Below are positions 18,714 to 26,380 of a DNA stretch of 64,000 nucleotides, in pieces; position 1 is the first letter of the stretch, and every line of letters begins with the position of its first letter. The notes under the pieces are model-generated. The model worked only from the letters and a program-made list of their open reading frames with translations, was not told the origin of the DNA and did no database searches. The translations under genes were made by a program, and so were the position numbers. The DNA is taken from positions 1 to 64,000 of the forward strand of contig NZ_QTJV01000016.1 in assembly GCF_003412465.1 (NCBI RefSeq), read 5' to 3'. Origin of the DNA: Chitinophaga silvisoli (lineage in GTDB: Bacteria > Bacteroidota > Bacteroidia > Chitinophagales > Chitinophagaceae).

Positions 18714-19514
18714 ATGTCGAAGACAGTTTTGGTCACAGGTGCCTCTTCCGGGATAGGGAAAGCCACCGCTCTTTACCTCGCTCAAAATGGCTATAATGTA
18801 TATGGTGCCGCACGCCGCATGGAAATGCTGCAGGCCTTGCAGCAATACGGCGTAAAACCCCTGGCCCTGGATGTCACCAAAGATGAAAGCATCCTGGCCT
18901 GTGTAGCCGCAATTGGTAAAATAGATATTCTCGTAAACAGTGCAGGCCTGGGTTCTTATGGTGCACTCGAAGATGTACCTATGTCGGAAGCCAAAAACCA
19001 GCTGGAAATAAACCTGTTTGGCGTAGCGAGATTGATCCAGTTAGCATTGCCACAGATGCGGGAACAGCACTACGGCAAGATCGTCAATATCTCTTCCATA
19101 GGGGGTAAAGTCGGCCTGCCAATGGGCACCTGGTACCATGCAGGAAAATTTGCGCTGGAAGGTCTGAGCGATTCACTCCGCAATGAAGTGAGACAATTTG
19201 GGATAGATGTAATCGTGATAGAACCAGGTGGCACAAAGTCTGAAATGATCGCTATAGGTGCCAGGGATATGATGCGGGTGTCTGGTCACACAGTATATAA
19301 AGGACTCGCTGCCAGCCTGGATAAAATGTATAGCGACATGGAGAAGAATGCTGTCGAACCCATTGTGATTGCACGGCTGATCAAAAAAGGAATTGAAGCG
19401 AAACATCCAAAAACAAGGTATATTGGAGGCGCAATGGCAAAGCCAATGCTTTTGCTTCGAAAATTACTCTCTGATAAAATGTTTGACAAAATGCTGATGA
19501 GTCAAATGAAATAG
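18714..19514 (+). CDS. SDR family NAD(P)-dependent oxidoreductase
   Basis: 266 residues of a classical short-chain dehydrogenase: TGASSGIG near 8-15, YGAARR cofactor-selecting arginines (NADP preference), NSAG in place of NNAG, ISSIGG catalytic Ser strand, and catalytic WYHAGK (Tyr and Lys). The frame extends to 18672, but ATG 18714 fits the Rossmann start. It is the intact paralogue of the truncated gene at 74-502. The crp gene starts 8 bp after its stop, so the two form an operon. Confidence 0.9.
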   Translation: MSKTVLVTGASSGIGKATALYLAQNGYNVYGAARRMEMLQALQQYGVKPLALDVTKDESILACVAAIGKIDILVNSAGLGSYGALEDVPMSEAKNQLEINLFGVARLIQLALPQMREQHYGKIVNISSIGGKVGLPMGTWYHAGKFALEGLSDSLRNEVRQFGIDVIVIEPGGTKSEMIAIGARDMMRVSGHTVYKGLAASLDKMYSDMEKNAVEPIVIARLIKKGIEAKHPKTRYIGGAMAKPMLLLRKLLSDKMFDKMLMSQMK

Positions 19515-19521
19515 CCGGATT

Positions 19522-20091
19522 ATGGAGCAACTTATCAATTACCTTTTACATTTCGGGCAACTGAATCAACAACAGATTGAGCTGATCAAAAGCAGGGCTG
19601 TAACCAGGACCACGAAGAAGGATGCATATTATCATGAGGCAGGGAGAATACCCCGGGAGATCATTTTCTTGACAGCCGGCATCATGCGGGTTTGCTACTA
19701 TAACAATAAGGGCGATGAAATCACGAAGTACTTCATCGGCGAGAATAATTTTATCGCAGATATCAATAGCTACAACCAGCACACCCCATCTACCGAATAC
19801 ATACAGGCCATTACTGATTGCGAATACATCGTATTTTCCAAAGCGGACATGGAAGAACTGTCTATGACCATTATTCCATGGGATACTATTATTGCTAAAA
19901 TCACGGCAAAGAGCCTGGCGGAAAAAGTGAACAGGATTAGTCCGATGATGACGGAAGATGCGACGGAGCGCTACCTGATGTTCCTGCGGAACTTCCCGGC
20001 ATTGGCGAACAGGATTCCCTTATCCTACCTGGCTTCTTACCTGGGCATTACCCAATCATCGCTGAGCAGGATCAGGAGAAAGATCCGTTAA
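19522..20091 (+). CDS. Crp/Fnr family transcriptional regulator
   Basis: 189 residues: cNMP-type sensor barrel (about 20-115) and a C-terminal HTH with YLGITQSSLSRIRRKIR. No Cys cluster for Fe-S is present and the usual cAMP-contact residues are not obvious, so the ligand is unknown. Operon partner of the SDR at 18714; the promoter carries a palindrome that this SSLSRIRR recognition helix may bind. Close paralogues are at 40407 and 57151. Confidence 0.9.
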   Translation: MEQLINYLLHFGQLNQQQIELIKSRAVTRTTKKDAYYHEAGRIPREIIFLTAGIMRVCYYNNKGDEITKYFIGENNFIADINSYNQHTPSTEYIQAITDCEYIVFSKADMEELSMTIIPWDTIIAKITAKSLAEKVNRISPMMTEDATERYLMFLRNFPALANRIPLSYLASYLGITQSSLSRIRRKIR

Positions 20092-20117
20092 TAATTAGGG
20101 AAAAGATCTGTTAAGGA

Positions 20118-20450
20118 TCATTTCACCACTACTTCCCTTTCCTTGTCTACCAGGTGTTCATCTCCCTGTTCAAGTGATTTCAGGATGGCATTTTCGAAAT
20201 GGAGGATGTTGTTGATTTCATACCAGTTCCGCATCCAGATGTGCTCCTTGTAATATAAATTTTCATGCACTACCTGGTTGCTGTCGGTAAAGGTGCTTTC
20301 TTTATAAGGCTTGCCGTATAGGGCAATGACAGCTTCTTTGGTCATACCGGGTTTTACGCGGTCCGTGGTAAATTTAGACTGCTTTTGTACAGTACAGCTA
20401 CAGGTAAATACTGTCAGAGCGAACAGCAGGGAAAACAATATCTTATTCAT
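20118..20450 (-). CDS. small lipoprotein with SmpA/BamE-like motif
   Basis: 110 residues from ATG 20450 (the open frame reaches 20480). A lipoprotein-like signal ends at Cys17 or Cys19 (VFTCSC). VKPGMTKEAVIALYGKP near 37-53 is the hallmark of the SmpA/OmlA (BamE) fold, a small outer-membrane assembly or scaffold domain found in many unrelated lipoproteins. Its role here cannot be fixed. It converges on the crp gene. Confidence 0.7.
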   Translation of the reverse strand: MNKILFSLLFALTVFTCSCTVQKQSKFTTDRVKPGMTKEAVIALYGKPYKESTFTDSNQVVHENLYYKEHIWMRNWYEINNILHFENAILKSLEQGDEHLVDKEREVVVK

Positions 20451-20613
20451 AACGGGAAGGTAATCAATTTTCTGAATCAAAAAACTCCGTCATCATTGGG
20501 TCGTGTTGCTGGTTGGATTTATTGCCGGGTTTTCAGCTGATGAGCTTCAATAAAGGTTCTTGGGATTAATACTTCCAAACTACAACATTCCCTGATGGCC
20601 GGGTAAGCGATAT

Positions 20614-21192
20614 TCATATGGTTGACCTGGCACCACTAAAGTAATGATTTCCACCTTCATCCTCAAACTCCTCAACATCCGGTAAGCCCGCATCCAGCAT
20701 CAATTTTCTATACGCCTCCGCGCCAAGAGATCTTGACAAGTTTCCTGTCATTACATCTGTCCATTCCACCTTTTCAAGCGGTGCCGTAAATAATAATTTC
20801 CCACCTGGCAGCAAGGCCTTCCCCATTTTACTGATCAATACCTGCTGACTTTCCTCAGCCAGCAAAAATATCAATCCAATAGCGATGATGCCATCAAAGG
20901 AACGATTAAAAAACACTGATTGTTCCGCTGCCTCAACTGCAACATGAACATCCGGGAAATGTGTACGTACCATGGCCACCATATTAGGCGAAGCATCTAC
21001 CGCATATACCTTCAAACCTGCTTCCAGCAGGATTTTCGTAACAGGAATGCCAGTACCGCAACCCATATCCATAACAGTTGCCTCCCGGGGAAATGATTCC
21101 GCCCAGGCACGCACTACAGCAGTACCGATGCTTCCTCTCGCCTGGAGATATAATTTGCTGATAGCATCGTAACCGTTTGAAAGATCATGCAT
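20614..21192 (-). CDS. class I SAM-dependent methyltransferase
   Basis: 192 residues. Motif I VMDMGCGTGIP near 40-50 binds SAM; VYAVDASPNMV near 63 is motif post-I; GKALLPGGKLLFTAPL near 125 is the usual strand 5 region. The substrate is unknown. The start codon lies inside a three-fold 38-bp repeat whose other two units carry the same ATGCATGATCTTT context, so ribosomes meet two decoy starts first. Confidence 0.85.
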   Translation of the reverse strand: MHDLSNGYDAISKLYLQARGSIGTAVVRAWAESFPREATVMDMGCGTGIPVTKILLEAGLKVYAVDASPNMVAMVRTHFPDVHVAVEAAEQSVFFNRSFDGIIAIGLIFLLAEESQQVLISKMGKALLPGGKLLFTAPLEKVEWTDVMTGNLSRSLGAEAYRKLMLDAGLPDVEEFEDEGGNHYFSGARSTI

Positions 21193-21289
21193 ATATTCAA
21201 TCAGGTGTTAATTGTTAAAAGATCATGCATATACTCAATCAAGTGTTAATGGTCAAAAGATCATGCATACGCCCAGGTGTTAGTTGTCA
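21180..21289 (-). repeat. 38-bp tandem repeat (3 units) spanning stop and start codons
   Basis: Units 21180-21217, 21218-21255 and 21256-21289 (the last 34 bp). On the minus strand each contains ATGCATGATCTTT. The first-read unit includes the stop of the 21280-21933 gene and the last-read unit the methyltransferase start. The two upstream copies of the ATG each open a 9-codon ORF, MHDLLTINT. Confidence 0.9.
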
Positions 21290-21933
21290 AACAACTTCAG
21301 TTTATCCACCTCATCCCCCCACTTCATTTCCATCTCTACCTGCGCAATCAGGGTCCGTACCTGCGATAAAAAATGTGCCGGGAACAAAGCATCTATCACC
21401 TCCTGCTCCGATTTATTCATCAACAAGCCTTCTTTAAAATCCTTATCATAAGGGTCTGCACTCCATTCCTGCTGCAAGGTAGCAAAATCAGCACCGCCCT
21501 TCATCAGGTAATCCGCCGCCAAAGCCTCCCGCATCCCATCATTCGGCATCGGCCCGGTTTCAATTTTTATCACAAAACTACAGGTCTCAAAAGCCATTGT
21601 CAATGAAGCAAAATATTTCACGCCCTCATCTCCCTGCGGAATCTTAAAGATGGTTTTCAGCATAGGCATATCATTGATCCGGATCAGGTCTACCTGCACC
21701 AATCCACCATTCGCACCCGCTACCATATGCCTGTAAAAATTCCGGAGCAACTTCACATTCTTCATTGTAGGAAGATCCGGGGGGATATTGAAAAAGTTGA
21801 CCGAGATGGCCATAGTTTGTTCCGGGTGCAACCATTGCATAACACCAGGTTCACTTCTAAGCAGGTTCCAACCAAAGTTTGGCACAGTAACAGAACGTAC
21901 GCTTACTTTTTTCTTCTTAAAAAATGAGAACAT
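21280..21933 (-). CDS. hypothetical protein
   Basis: 217 residues from ATG 21933 (MFSFFKKKK); the frame extends to 22026, but the extra residues look non-coding and a promoter box TATATTTA lies between. The N-terminal part VTVPNFGWNLLRSEPGVMQW and the middle strands suggest an alpha/beta protein, possibly related to DUF families found near secretion or immunity genes. I do not recognise it. No signal peptide or membrane segment. Confidence 0.65.
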   Translation of the reverse strand: MFSFFKKKKVSVRSVTVPNFGWNLLRSEPGVMQWLHPEQTMAISVNFFNIPPDLPTMKNVKLLRNFYRHMVAGANGGLVQVDLIRINDMPMLKTIFKIPQGDEGVKYFASLTMAFETCSFVIKIETGPMPNDGMREALAADYLMKGGADFATLQQEWSADPYDKDFKEGLLMNKSEQEVIDALFPAHFLSQVRTLIAQVEMEMKWGDEVDKLKLFDN

Positions 21934-22052
21934 TATTTTCCTTGCCGTTTTTGTAAATATATGCCGGCTATGGGGATAAACCAATACCTTTTGCAAGAGC
22001 CTTATTGGTGGGTAGTTGAAATTCAATTTAAACTATAACAACAGCTCTTACA

Positions 22053-22288
22053 AAAAGTATTGGTGTAGGATCCGATCAATCTATCACGATACTCCCTATC
22101 CCCTTCTCCAGCGCCGTCTCTTTCAGGCCGGGCACCTTCAATCCCTCTGCACGAAAAACAGTCAGATCCGAAAAGCATTGGCTGAAGACCCGATCAATCT
22201 ATCACGATACTCCCTATCCCCTTCTCCAGCGCGGTCTCTTTCAGGCCGGGCACCTTCAATCCCTCTGCACGAAAAACAGTCAGATCCG
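22053..22288. repeat. 118-bp tandem duplication of the azoreductase 3' end
   Basis: Units 22053-22170 and 22171-22288. The 99-bp cores (22072-22170 and 22190-22288) differ by one base. The second unit is the last ~32 codons and stop of the azoreductase gene; the first is a non-coding copy just downstream of it. The near identity points to a recent duplication. Confidence 0.92.
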
Positions 22289-22796
22289 TCATACCCAGAA
22301 ACCCTAAAAACGCCTTCAGGTATGGTGCTACAAAATCATTCTGCATCCCCGGCCCTTCTGAATATACACCACCCGAAGACATGCCTACATACACTTTCTT
22401 TCCGGTAACCATTCCTACCGGCCCATGTTCGCCATAGCCGAAGGTAATCCCAGCCCGGGTTACATGATCTATCCATGATTTCAGAGAAGTATGGATCGTA
22501 TAGTTGTACAAAGGGGCACCAATCACAATGATATCTGCCGCCATCAGTTGTTTTACCGCATCGTCCGAGTAGCGCAATGCCTCTTTTGCCGATGGGGTCA
22601 GCTGCTCTCCGGGTGTAAACATCGACTGTAGTACGGTGGGGTTCAGATGCGGGATTTCCTGTTCCACCAGGTTCACCTCTTCCACGGTACTGCCCGGGTA
22701 TTTCTCTATCACCTTTTCTACGATGGCTTTGCTCAGTTTGGTGCTGTAAGATGTATTTCCCTGTAAACTTGAAATTAAATGAAGAATACGTTTCAT
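22194..22796 (-). CDS. azoR: FMN-dependent NADH-azoreductase family protein
   Basis: 200 residues of the AzoR flavodoxin-like fold: LHLISSLQGNTSYSTKLS at the N-terminus (FMN phosphate loop), GAPLYNYTIHTSLKSWIDHV near 93-112 (the classic azoreductase segment), and GKKVYVGMSSGG near 140. AzoR enzymes reduce azo dyes and quinones and protect against thiol-reactive quinones. The gene is divergent from an HxlR regulator at 22904, the usual pairing for quinone-responsive control. Its 3' end is duplicated in tandem downstream. Confidence 0.9.
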   Translation of the reverse strand: MKRILHLISSLQGNTSYSTKLSKAIVEKVIEKYPGSTVEEVNLVEQEIPHLNPTVLQSMFTPGEQLTPSAKEALRYSDDAVKQLMAADIIVIGAPLYNYTIHTSLKSWIDHVTRAGITFGYGEHGPVGMVTGKKVYVGMSSGGVYSEGPGMQNDFVAPYLKAFLGFLGMTDLTVFRAEGLKVPGLKETALEKGIGSIVID

Positions 22797-22818
22797 AAAT
22801 TACTACATTTTAAGACAG

Positions 22819-22899
22819 CAAAAGTATTTGCAGTAACTATGCAAAAATGAGTACTTACCTAAAAGTAAGTGCTTACATGTAGGAAAGTCTTTAATTTTG
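22819..22899. promoter_or_regulatory. divergent promoters and HxlR operator candidate
   Basis: Minus-strand box TACTTTTG (22826-22819) serves the azoreductase, and plus-strand box TAATTTTG (22892-22899) serves hxlR. Between them ACTTAC (22853-22858) and GTAAGT (22865-22870) form a perfect inverted repeat with a 6-bp gap, followed by a further TTAC. One HxlR dimer here could control both genes. Confidence 0.6.
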
Positions 22900-22903
22900 C
22901 AGC

Positions 22904-23281
22904 ATGATACCTGATGATAATATCCTTGGTAAGGAAGCCTGTGCAGACTCCCTGAAATATGTAATAGACGCATTGTATGTACTCGGTGGCAAGTGGAAAC
23001 TTCCTGTCATCCTATGCATTGTGCAGTCTTCGAAACGCTTTAATGAAATCCAGCATGAGGTAAGTGGCATATCGCCCAAGGTGCTGGCACAGGAACTGAA
23101 AGACCTGGAGATGAATGATTTTATCAGGCGGAATGTATACCCGACTACACCCGTGAGCATTATTTACGAAGCAACGGAATATAGTCTTACGCTGAAAAAT
23201 GTATTGCGCGAGTTGAGTACCTGGGGCGAGCAACATAGGGAGCGGATCAGGAGAAGTATGAGTAAAAAAGCTTATCTTTAA
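22904..23281 (+). CDS. HxlR family transcriptional regulator
   Basis: 125 residues: a winged helix with WKLPVILCIV, KRFNEIQHEVSGISPKVLAQELKDLE and the wing YPTTPVSIIYEATEYSL, then the family end ELSTWGEQHRERI. One Cys (Cys8, in the KEACADS segment) lies in the position used for redox or electrophile sensing by YodB/QsrR-type HxlR proteins. Divergent from the azoreductase, its probable target. The promoter box lies only 4 nt before ATG, so the mRNA may be leaderless. Confidence 0.9.
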   Translation: MIPDDNILGKEACADSLKYVIDALYVLGGKWKLPVILCIVQSSKRFNEIQHEVSGISPKVLAQELKDLEMNDFIRRNVYPTTPVSIIYEATEYSLTLKNVLRELSTWGEQHRERIRRSMSKKAYL

Positions 23282-23324
23282 CCCTATTTTTCAGGAGTAT
23301 TCATCTCATCCATTAAAACAGAAT

Positions 23325-23774
23325 ATGACAAACGGGTTTAAGGTAATCGGCATTTCAGTACGAACAACAAATAAGGATGGCCAGGCGATGCAGGACCTGG
23401 GGAAATTGTGGGGACAGTTTTTTGCAGAAAATATATTTGAGAAGATCCCTCATAAAGTATCCGAAGAAATATATGCGATCTATACCGATTACAAAAGCGA
23501 TTATACAGAAGAATATACTACTATTATAGGCGTACCTGTTACCAGCCTGGATGAGATCCCTGAAGGAATGACCGGGCGTGAGTTTGAGGCGGAGCAATTC
23601 CGGAAATTTATTGCGAAAGGCGCGATGCCGGCAGCAGTGGGCAATACCTGGATGGAGATCTGGCAGAGAGATAAAGAATTGAACAGGAAATATACTTATG
23701 ACTATGAGGTGTATGGCGCGAAATCCCGGCAGGGAGATCATTCAGAGGTAGACATCTTCATAGCGACAAAATAA
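23325..23774 (+). CDS. GyrI-like effector-binding domain protein
   Basis: 149 residues made entirely of the GyrI/SOUL-type effector-binding fold: GISVRTTNKDGQAMQDLGKLWGQFF near the N-terminus, YAIYTDYKSDYTEEYTTIIGVPV in the middle and WMEIWQRDKELNRKYTYDYEVYG near the end. Such stand-alone domains bind hydrophobic or cationic small molecules and may be hydrolases or sequestering proteins. It follows hxlR by 43 bp. The stop codon is inside the first unit of a 17-bp tandem array. Confidence 0.83.
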   Translation: MTNGFKVIGISVRTTNKDGQAMQDLGKLWGQFFAENIFEKIPHKVSEEIYAIYTDYKSDYTEEYTTIIGVPVTSLDEIPEGMTGREFEAEQFRKFIAKGAMPAAVGNTWMEIWQRDKELNRKYTYDYEVYGAKSRQGDHSEVDIFIATK

Positions 23775-23910
23775 GAATCGCCACATAATAAAAAGCCATA
23801 AAAAAAGAATAGCTATAAAATAAGAATAGCGGCGAAATAAGAATAGCTATAAAATAGGAATAGCGACGAAAAAAGAATAGCGATAAAATAAGAATCGCCA
23901 TAAAGTAAGA
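23760..23910. repeat. 17-bp tandem array starting in the gene end
   Basis: Nine degenerate units, consensus ATAGCGATAAAATAAGA. The first (23760-23776) contains the last codons and stop of the GyrI-like gene and the last ends at 23910. One unit (23794-23808) is 15 bp. It fills nearly the whole gap before the map gene. Confidence 0.9.
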
Positions 23911-23979
23911 TCAGAAAAGGGCTCCTGAAGCATGATACATGAACAATCATCTCCAGCGCCACACAATAAAATTACCAAC

Positions 23980-24753
23980 ATGTCAATAACAAAAGAAGCT
24001 GAATTAATTGGTATGCAAAAAGCCAGCGAAGCTGTTGCCTACACCTTAAAAGAAATGACCAACTATGCACAGGTGGGCATGAGTACAAAAGAGCTGGATG
24101 AATTCGGTGCTAAGATCCTCGCTGGCTTTGGTGCTAAATCCGCCCCTTACTTAACATACAAGTTCCCGGGCTGGACCTGCATCAGCGTTGACAACGAATT
24201 TTGCCACGGCGTACCATCTGAAAAAAGAATCCTGAAAGATGGTGACCTGGTCAACATCGATGTCTCAGCGGAATTAAACGGCTTCTGGGCAGATAATGGC
24301 GGATCATTTGTACTGGGCAATGACATTCACCAGCATCAGAAACTGGTAGATGCATCCAAAGAGATCCTGCAAAAAGCACTCAATACCATAAGAGGTGGTG
24401 TGAAAATCTCAGATGTGGGTTTGCTGATGGAAACGGAAGCAAAGAAACGAGGCTATAAAGTGATCAAAAACCTTGGTGGCCATGGCATCGGCAGAGGCCT
24501 GCATGAAGAGCCGGGAGACCTGCTCAACTACAGGGTAAAATCAGACAAGAGACGCTTTGCGAAGAACTCAGTCGTGGCGATCGAAACCTTTATTTCTACG
24601 CACTCATCTTATGCCACAGAGTCTGCTTTCTTAAATGATGGCTGGACAATGATTGGCGAAAGAGGCGGGTACATGGCACAACATGAACATACCATTGTCG
24701 TGACTGATGGACAGCCATTGATCCTGACAGCGATGAACGGCATCTTCAACTAG
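23980..24753 (+). CDS. map: type I methionine aminopeptidase
   Basis: 257 residues, normal for MetAP-I. It removes the initiator Met from nascent proteins in the cytoplasm. The metal ligands are visible: Asp in VNIDVSAELNGFWADNGG (two), His in GHGIGRGLHEEP, Glu in VVAIETF and Glu in QHEHTIVV. HGVPSEKRIL is the substrate His region. I chose ATG 23980; the earlier ATG at 23932 would add 16 residues unlike the family. Here it stands alone rather than in the ribosomal operon, so it is probably a second, accessory copy. Confidence 0.92.
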   Translation: MSITKEAELIGMQKASEAVAYTLKEMTNYAQVGMSTKELDEFGAKILAGFGAKSAPYLTYKFPGWTCISVDNEFCHGVPSEKRILKDGDLVNIDVSAELNGFWADNGGSFVLGNDIHQHQKLVDASKEILQKALNTIRGGVKISDVGLLMETEAKKRGYKVIKNLGGHGIGRGLHEEPGDLLNYRVKSDKRRFAKNSVVAIETFISTHSSYATESAFLNDGWTMIGERGGYMAQHEHTIVVTDGQPLILTAMNGIFN

Positions 24754-24795
24754 TAAACTGCTTTCAAAACCTATAATAGATACTCTTTTGTAGAA

Positions 24796-24951
24796 ATGCT
24801 AAAAGTTACAGTCAGCCTTATTGCCATCTTACTAAGTTTCCCAACCATACATCGCGGAATTACTGGTCAGCATGGCCTGGTTGCTTTAGCCGGGGTCTTA
24901 ATTGTAAGTACCAGTATCATTGCACTAGCCATAATATCAGGAAACAAATAA
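24796..24951 (+). CDS. small two-helix membrane protein
   Basis: A 51-residue frame from ATG 24796 to TAA 24949-24951. It has two hydrophobic segments, about residues 3-17 (VTVSLIAILLSFP) and 29-48 (VALAGVLIVSTSIIALAIIS), split by a short polar loop with HRGITGQHG, so a helical hairpin in the inner membrane is likely. It is followed after 8 bp by an intrinsic terminator, which supports real expression. No known family recognised. Confidence 0.6.
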   Translation: MLKVTVSLIAILLSFPTIHRGITGQHGLVALAGVLIVSTSIIALAIISGNK

Positions 24952-24959
24952 AATTTAAG

Positions 24960-24991
24960 GCCTTCAGCTCATAAACTGAGGGCTTTTTTTT
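24960..24991 (+). terminator. intrinsic terminator
   Basis: GCCTTCAG (24960-24967) pairs with CTGAGGGC (24976-24983) with one wobble, followed by eight T (24984-24991). Confidence 0.82.
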
Positions 24992-25090
24992 AAACATTCA
25001 ACCTGGCCCTCTCAAACCAGTAAATCTGGACCGCTCAGCCTAATAAGCAGTTTCCCCAGCCTCTAGCTTTGCAGTATTAAATCACATGCA

Positions 25091-26380
25091 ATGCAACATT
25101 CAGCACAGGTTCTCGTAACAGGTGGCAACGGCGCGCTGGCCATTCACTGTATTCATCAGTTATTAAAAAAAGGCTATCATGTACGGACTTCCCTCCGTTC
25201 ACTCAGCAAGAAAAATGATGTACTGTCCATGCTGAGAAATGGGGGTATCAGCGCTTTCGATCAACTATCATTCATCGAAGCTGATCTCACCAAAGATGAT
25301 AACTGGGATGCTGCTATGAAAGGCTGTAAATATGTACTGCACGTCGCCTCCCCCACACACTCTTCATCAAAAAATGAAAATGAAATGATTGGCCCCGCTG
25401 TCGAAGGTGTACTGCGTGTTCTGCAGGCAGCTAAACATGCAGATGTAAAGAGGGTGGTGCTCACTTCCAGTTTCGGTGCACTTGGATTCAGTCACAAAGC
25501 AGTCAAAGGTCATACATCCGGCAGGAACCCATGTCAAAAAAGCAATGAAACCACTGGGACTACCGAAATAACCGGGACTAACGATATAACCGGGACCACC
25601 CAAACCACAGGGACTAACAAAACCACTGGGACTACCGAAATAACCAGGACTAACGATATAACCGGGACCACCCAAACCACAGGGACTAACAAAACCACAA
25701 GGACCACCGAAATAACCAGGACTAACGATATAACCGGGACCACCCAAACCAGAGGGACTAACAAAACCACAAGGACCACCGAAACCACCGAAGCAGACTG
25801 GACCGACCCCAACGAAAAAGGCCTCTCCGCCTATGAAAAATCCAAAGTACTAGCCGAACGTGCTGCCTGGGATTTTATCAACACCGAAGGCGGTGATATG
25901 GAACTATCCGTAATCAATCCCGTCGCCATTTATGGCCCCTCATTAGGCCCCAATAACTCCCCCAGCCTTGGATTGCTCAGGATGCTCCTGGGCGGGCAAC
26001 TGAAAGCTGTTCCAAACATTCCCCTGAACGTCGTCGACATCCGCGACGTTGCCGACCTGCATCTCCGTGCCATGGAAAATCCTGCTGCCGCCGGCCAGCG
26101 CTTTATCGCCACTGCTGATGGCCAGATCTCCCTGCCGGAAATTGCCCGCTTATTGAAGGCTAAAATGCCCGCTGCCGCAGCAAAAGTGTCGCTGAAAGTC
26201 ATTCCCGACGGGGTACTTCGCATCATGCGCTTATTCAACCCACAGGCAAAAACCGCTTACCACATGCTCAGCATCAACCGCAATGTCAGCAATGCAAAAG
26301 CAAAAAAGATCTTAGGCTGGACACCCTCCGGTAACAATGAAACCGCTATTTTAGCAGCTGTAGAAACGATGCTGAAATGA
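25091..26380 (+). CDS. extended SDR (dihydroflavonol reductase-like) with hexapeptide-repeat insert
   Basis: 429 residues, about 85 more than relatives. The Rossmann motif is VTGGNGALAIH near 9-19; the catalytic Ser is in VVLTSSFGA near 125; Tyr and Lys are in SAYEKSKVLAER near 250. Between Ser and Tyr, residues 155-232 are thirteen hexapeptides of the type T-G/R-T-x-x-x. In relatives this loop is short, so the insert sits in a surface loop near the active site. The frame is intact through the repeat, so the protein is probably made. It overlaps the next AraC gene by 4 bp (ATGA), i.e. translational coupling. Confidence 0.87.
   Translation: MQHSAQVLVTGGNGALAIHCIHQLLKKGYHVRTSLRSLSKKNDVLSMLRNGGISAFDQLSFIEADLTKDDNWDAAMKGCKYVLHVASPTHSSSKNENEMIGPAVEGVLRVLQAAKHADVKRVVLTSSFGALGFSHKAVKGHTSGRNPCQKSNETTGTTEITGTNDITGTTQTTGTNKTTGTTEITRTNDITGTTQTTGTNKTTRTTEITRTNDITGTTQTRGTNKTTRTTETTEADWTDPNEKGLSAYEKSKVLAERAAWDFINTEGGDMELSVINPVAIYGPSLGPNNSPSLGLLRMLLGGQLKAVPNIPLNVVDIRDVADLHLRAMENPAAAGQRFIATADGQISLPEIARLLKAKMPAAAAKVSLKVIPDGVLRIMRLFNPQAKTAYHMLSINRNVSNAKAKKILGWTPSGNNETAILAAVETMLK
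25553..25786 (+). repeat. 18-bp in-frame tandem repeat (13 units; 72-bp superunit)
   Basis: Thirteen 18-bp units encode hexapeptides in the order TTEI, TNDI, TTQT, TNKT (last four residues), repeated as a 72-bp superunit 3.25 times. Third-position and G/R changes show that the units have diverged. Because 18 is a multiple of three, other frames stay open too, which creates long artificial ORFs on the minus strand. Confidence 0.95.

Noticed and set aside
25367-25812. Long minus-strand open frames rich in Val or in Gly/Pro repeats
   Set aside because: They arise because the 18-bp repeat of the plus-strand SDR leaves all frames open. They have no start context and no independent support.
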